Shown: positions 6,193-8,982 of the stretch, one piece after another
How positions within the stretch are numbered: position 1 is the stretch's first letter
How the letters are laid out: the number at the start of each line of letters is the position of its first letter
NCBI GenBank assembly: GCA_002387005.1
Contig: DGKN01000148.1
Coordinates: 20,592-29,573, forward strand
Direction: 5' to 3'
Source of the DNA: Propionibacteriaceae bacterium UBA4569
GTDB taxonomy: Bacteria > Actinomycetota > Actinomycetes > Propionibacteriales > Propionibacteriaceae
DNA: 8,982 nt
The notes under the pieces: model-generated
Told to the model about the DNA's origin: nothing
The model's database searches: none
Seen by the model: the letters and a program-made list of their open reading frames with translations, nothing else
Made by a program: the position numbers and the translations under genes

Positions 6193-6212
6193 GGCCGGAC
6201 CATTGGTCGGCC
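6193..6212. repeat. Inverted repeat with one bulge
   Basis: GGCCGGACC (6193-6201) pairs with GGTCGGCC (6205-6212), leaving one bulged base and a 3-nt loop. It lies one base from the preceding hairpin. Confidence 0.55.
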
Positions 6213-6293
6213 TCAAGCTCCGCGTGCTCGGTTGACTCCGACACCGGGCCGTGAAAGTGGGCGTGACTACACACTTCGACGCCCTTTTGGTGG

Positions 6294-6305
6294 CAGGATT
6301 TGGTC
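6294..6305 (+). promoter_or_regulatory. Candidate leaderless -10 element of the DUF5709 gene
   Basis: CAGGAT (6294-6299) lies 6 nt before the ATG at 6306, with no ribosome binding site. It favours ATG 6306 over the in-frame TTG at 6300. Confidence 0.5.
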
Positions 6306-6734
6306 ATGGCAGATCACATCGATATCCCGGACGAATCGGAACAGCTCGACCAGCTGCAGTCCGAAGACACTTTGGTTGACCGGGGTGTCGACGACGTCTT
6401 GGACGAGGGCTACATCGCCCCTGACCACTGGTCCCCGGCGCAGGGCTTCGGCAACACCGCCGACGAGCAGGCGAGGGGCGAGACCCTTGACATCCGCATC
6501 ACCCAGGAAGTGCCCGACGTCGACTCGACCGTCGACGTGCCGTTCTGGAACGAGGGCGGGGAGTCACGCGAAGTGGGAAGCCGCCGGGCCGGCCGCCTGA
6601 TCGCGGGCGACAACTCCGATGGTGAGCCCAATGCCGCCGAGGTCGGCATCGACGGAGGCGTGGCCTGCGCCGAGGAGGCCGCGATGTACGTCATCGAGGG
6701 CTCCGAGGACGAGGACCCCAAGCCGATCGACTGA
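6306..6734 (+). CDS. DUF5709 domain protein
   Basis: A 142-residue, strongly acidic protein of the actinobacterial DUF5709 family, whose function is unknown. Seen: the family's opening EDTLVDRGVDDVLDEGY (about residues 20-36), the FGNTADEQARGE-LD stretch (about 48-61), RRAGRLIA (about 92-99), and the closing VGIDGGVACAEEAAMYVI (about 112-129). No signal peptide or membrane segment is present, so it is probably cytoplasmic and much of it may be flexible. The start at ATG 6306 is supported by the CAGGAT hexamer; a TTG two codons upstream is less likely. The iminopeptidase gene follows 25 bp downstream but seems to have its own promoter. Family assignment rests on overall pattern and conserved blocks. 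Confidence 0.85.
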   Translation: MADHIDIPDESEQLDQLQSEDTLVDRGVDDVLDEGYIAPDHWSPAQGFGNTADEQARGETLDIRITQEVPDVDSTVDVPFWNEGGESREVGSRRAGRLIAGDNSDGEPNAAEVGIDGGVACAEEAAMYVIEGSEDEDPKPID

Positions 6735-6746
6735 GCGCCGGTAGGG

Positions 6747-6759
6747 CAGGATCGTCGGC
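6747..6759 (+). promoter_or_regulatory. Candidate leaderless -10 element of pip
   Basis: CAGGAT (6747-6752) lies 7 nt before the ATG at 6760 within the 25-bp gap after the DUF5709 gene. No Shine-Dalgarno sequence is present. It supports the 6760 start despite the long N-terminus. Confidence 0.5.
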
Positions 6760-7809
6760 ATGACGTTCGACGCTGCCCTCAACAACGCGGCCCCACACCG
6801 CAAGCCCACCGACATCGTCGAGGGCATCGAACTGCACCCCGAGCGGGAGCTTTTCCCGCCGGTCGAGCCGTACCACACCGGCATGCTGGACGTCGGCGAC
6901 GGTCACCGGGTCTACTTCGAGGAGTCCGGCAACCCGGAAGGAAAGCCCGCGCTCTTCCTGCACGGTGGCCCCGGTGGGGGCGGCGGCACCGAACGCCGAC
7001 GATTCTTCAACCCGGCGCGCTACCGGATCATCTGCCTCGACCAGCGGATGTGCGGCCAGTCCACCCCACACGCGTCCGATCCCGGCGCCGACCTGTCCAC
7101 CAACACCACCTGGAACCTGGTCGCCGACATCGAGAGGCTGCGAGAGTCACTGGGCGTCGAGCGCTGGCTGGTCTTCGGCGGATCCTGGGGTAGTGCCCTG
7201 GCGCTGGCCTACGCCGAGACCCACCCCGACCGGGTGAGCGAACTCGTCCTGCGCGGCATCTTCACCCTGCGCCGCAGCGAACTCGACTGGTACTACAACG
7301 AGGGCGCCTCCCACCTGGCGCCCCAGTGGTGGGAGTCCTTCTGCGCCCCGCTGCAGCGGGCCGGGCACGACTTCTCGTGCGACAACATCGCGAAGTACCA
7401 CGAGCTGCTCTTCGACGCCGACCACGAGACGGCGCTGCAAGCAAGCTGGGCCTGGACGACCTGGGAGGGTGCCACAAGCCACCTGCTCTTCAACGAGCGC
7501 GACGTCACCTACGAGTCGCCCGAGTACGCGCTGGCCTTCGCGCGGATCGAGAACCACTACTTCGTCAACGCCGGCTGGTTTGACGAGGGCCAGCTGATCC
7601 GCGACGTTGACGCCATTCGGCACATCCCGTGCGTCATGGTGCAGGGCAAGTACGACCTGTGCTGCCCGCTCCGGACAGCCAACGACCTGGCCACGGCCTG
7701 GCCGGAGGCCGAGCTGCACGTGGTCGCAGCCGGCCACTCCGCCTTCGAGCCGTTGATCGCCTCCGAGCTGGTCAAGGCGACCGACCGCTTCGCCGGCCAG
7801 ACGCCCTGA
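6760..7809 (+). CDS. pip: Proline iminopeptidase (peptidase family S33)
   Basis: A 349-residue alpha/beta hydrolase that should remove N-terminal proline from peptides in the cytoplasm. Seen: the family N-terminus EPYHTGMLDVGDGHRVYFEE (about 36-55), the oxyanion-hole motif HGGPGGG (about 68-74), DQRMCGQSTPHA where most family members have DQRGCGRSTPHA, and the nucleophile motif GGSWGS with Ser142. The rest of the triad is Asp299 in GKYDLCCP and His326 in AGHSAFEP. There are about 35 residues before the usual family start, against a usual total length of about 310-330. The leaderless promoter supports this start. It faces putA convergently across 19 bp; together they would free proline and oxidise it to glutamate, but they are not in one operon. 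Confidence 0.93.
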   Translation: MTFDAALNNAAPHRKPTDIVEGIELHPERELFPPVEPYHTGMLDVGDGHRVYFEESGNPEGKPALFLHGGPGGGGGTERRRFFNPARYRIICLDQRMCGQSTPHASDPGADLSTNTTWNLVADIERLRESLGVERWLVFGGSWGSALALAYAETHPDRVSELVLRGIFTLRRSELDWYYNEGASHLAPQWWESFCAPLQRAGHDFSCDNIAKYHELLFDADHETALQASWAWTTWEGATSHLLFNERDVTYESPEYALAFARIENHYFVNAGWFDEGQLIRDVDAIRHIPCVMVQGKYDLCCPLRTANDLATAWPEAELHVVAAGHSAFEPLIASELVKATDRFAGQTP

Positions 7810-7828
7810 GCCCCAAAAGCCCCCTTTC

Positions 7829-8982
7829 TCAGACGCTGGGATCCACCTGGGCGTGGCCGTAGCGGTGGGTGGTGCGGCTGATCGCTTGTTCGTGCACGAA
7901 GGCCAGCAGCTCCCTTCCACCGGTGGCCAGCACCGGGCCGGTCAGCAATGCCACGCCCGGGTTGGTCACCCGCAGGCTGCCCGGGTTGCCCACGACACGC
8001 ACCCGCAGGTCGTCCTCGCGCTCCATCCGCTCGTTGAAGCCAGCCGCGCTTTCGGTCGTCACCGGGTGACCGGCCACCTGCTCCGGCAGGTTCACCGTCG
8101 GATCAGCCGAGACCTCCAACCGGACCTCCGTCACCGCGGCGGCGGCGATCAGGCGCACCAGGTCAGCTGCCCGGGCACCGGTCTGCAGCCGCACCCCGAG
8201 CCGGTCCAGCGGCCGGTAGCGGAAGACATTCAGCTCGCTACGCAGGCCGGAGCGGTCGTGTTCGGCGCCGAACTCGGTGCCGATCGCGGCAGCGTCCGAC
8301 TCCGCAGCCACCCGCACCCAGGCGCGGTCGTCGGCCGACAACTCCAGCCCCAGGTCTGCCTGGGCCCGGTCCACGGCACGCTGTACCTCGGGGGTGCTGG
8401 ACCCCCGGAACTGCGGGATGCCGTTCGCCTTCCACGCACCCAGCTGGGCCACGTAGTTGGGGCCGCCTGCCTTGGCGCCGGGGCCCACCGACGAGCGCTT
8501 CCAGCCGCCGAAGCTCTGCCGCTGCACGATCGCGCCGGTGATCTGCCGGTTGACGTAGGCATTGCCCACCTCGACGTGGTCGAGCCACCAGGCGATCTCC
8601 TTCTCGTCCAGCGAGTGCAGGCCGCCGGTCAGGCCGTAGCCGGTCGCATTCTGCAGGCCGGTCGCGGTGGCGAGGTCCTTGGCGGTCATCAGGCCAAGCA
8701 CCGGCCCGAAGACCTCCGTGGTGTGGAAGTAGGATCCGGGCGCGACGCCCGTCTTGACCCCGGGGCTCCACAGCCGTCCCTCGTCGTCCAGCTGGCGGGG
8801 CTCGACCAGCCATTCCTCGCCCACATCGAGCTGGGTCAGCGCGCGGTGCAGCTTGTCGCCGGGCGCCTCGATCAGCGGGCCCATCACGGTGCCCGCATTG
8901 GTCGTCGGCCAATCGACGACCAAGGATGAAACGGCGTCGACGAGTTGGTTTCGGAAGCGCTCGGAAGTGGCAACCGAGCCCA
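7829..8982 (-). CDS. putA: PutA, proline dehydrogenase / P5C dehydrogenase, C-terminal part
   Basis: The last 383 residues of a large protein whose frame is open to the right edge; a TTG at 8923 is internal. The part seen is the end of the aldehyde dehydrogenase domain that oxidises glutamate-gamma-semialdehyde to glutamate with NAD. It begins just after the expected catalytic cysteine (the VATSERFRNQLVDAV segment normally follows it) and contains MGPLIEAPGDKL, the NAD-site motif EVFGPVLGL, and QSFGGWKRSSVGPG-type closing residues. About 200 residues follow the dehydrogenase domain, including ELNVFRYRPLDRLGVR and GGRELLAFVHEQAISRTTHR. Such a conserved tail belongs to bifunctional PutA rather than stand-alone P5C dehydrogenase (RocA, about 540 residues). 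The proline dehydrogenase domain, which would confirm this, is outside the window. The gene is convergent with pip. Confidence 0.87.
   Translation of the reverse strand, partial: GSVATSERFRNQLVDAVSSLVVDWPTTNAGTVMGPLIEAPGDKLHRALTQLDVGEEWLVEPRQLDDEGRLWSPGVKTGVAPGSYFHTTEVFGPVLGLMTAKDLATATGLQNATGYGLTGGLHSLDEKEIAWWLDHVEVGNAYVNRQITGAIVQRQSFGGWKRSSVGPGAKAGGPNYVAQLGAWKANGIPQFRGSSTPEVQRAVDRAQADLGLELSADDRAWVRVAAESDAAAIGTEFGAEHDRSGLRSELNVFRYRPLDRLGVRLQTGARAADLVRLIAAAAVTEVRLEVSADPTVNLPEQVAGHPVTTESAAGFNERMEREDDLRVRVVGNPGSLRVTNPGVALLTGPVLATGGRELLAFVHEQAISRTTHRYGHAQVDPSV

Larger units (their letters stand above)
5990..6305. other. Gene-poor divergent spacer rich in inverted repeats
   Basis: These 316 bp separate yhhQ (minus) from the DUF5709 gene (plus). 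I see no convincing protein gene; open frames here lack family similarity. The spacer holds closely spaced inverted repeats: 6129-6160, 6165-6191 and 6193-6212 almost abut, and weaker ones lie at 6017-6031 and 6259-6284. The last is followed by TTTT on the plus strand, but no plus-strand gene ends upstream of it. The right end carries the DUF5709 promoter. Confidence 0.6.

Noticed and set aside
4164..6203. 679-residue minus-strand open frame
   Set aside because: It is antisense to the nucleoside hydrolase gene and out of frame over yhhQ; the composition is Arg/Gly-rich and no domain is recognisable.
6125..6215. tRNA-like three-hairpin fold
   Set aside because: No closing acceptor stem and no T-loop GTTCGA-type sequence, so it is not a tRNA gene.
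6259..6288. GGGCGT/ACGCCC stem followed by TTTT as an intrinsic terminator
   Set aside because: The stem is only 6 bp with a 14-nt loop, and no plus-strand gene ends upstream for it to terminate; it more likely belongs to the DUF5709 promoter region.
6023..6307. 94-residue minus-strand ORF upstream of yhhQ
   Set aside because: Its start overlaps the DUF5709 start and promoter, it crosses the hairpin cluster, and it has no recognisable motif.
7806..7832. CTGAG/CTCAG inverted repeat spanning the pip and putA stops as a bidirectional terminator
   Set aside because: Only 5 bp of stem with a 17-nt loop and no T-tract on either strand.
7853..8929. 358-residue plus-strand open frame
   Set aside because: Shadow of putA on the opposite strand; the minus-strand product matches PutA throughout.

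Overview
The window is GC-rich, roughly two-thirds G+C by eye, and densely packed. Its gene content points to a high-GC Actinomycetota genome: an actinobacterial-style PAC2 protein, a DUF5709 protein, a tRNA-guanine transglycosylase (Tgt) with an insertion, a PutA with a long C-terminal tail, and several apparently leaderless genes. I cannot place it to genus. I see no insertion sequence, prophage, CRISPR array, rRNA or tRNA.

Layout. A plus-strand, translationally coupled trio opens the window: the 3' part of rsmE (2-475), tgt (468-1817) and a PAC2-family gene (1814-2779). A NUDIX hydrolase gene with its own promoter follows (2833-3306). A minus-strand GNAT acetyltransferase gene (3421-4167) is divergent, across only 50 bp, from a plus-strand nucleoside hydrolase gene (4218-5273). 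That gene overlaps tail-to-tail by 16 bp with a minus-strand yhhQ/QPTR-family queuosine-precursor transporter gene (5258-5989). About 316 bp without a confident gene follow (5990-6305), unusually rich in inverted repeats. Next come a DUF5709 gene (6306-6734), a proline iminopeptidase gene (6760-7809) and, convergent with it, the 3' part of putA (7829-8982).

How the genes may work together. Tgt, the nucleoside hydrolase and the YhhQ-type transporter lie within 5.5 kb. Together they suggest salvage of queuosine or queuine: import by YhhQ, release of the free base by the hydrolase, and insertion at tRNA position 34 by Tgt. The Tgt base-binding pocket differs from the canonical preQ1-specific bacterial enzyme at two diagnostic positions, which fits a different base substrate. 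This is the most interesting hypothesis in the window. It is inference: the genes are near each other but not in one operon, and the hydrolase substrate cannot be read from sequence.

A second loose theme is proline catabolism: the iminopeptidase frees N-terminal proline and PutA oxidises proline to glutamate. Transcription start logic is also visible. Genes inside the first operon have Shine-Dalgarno sequences. Five genes with their own promoters instead have a CANNNT hexamer 6-7 nt before the start codon and no ribosome binding site.
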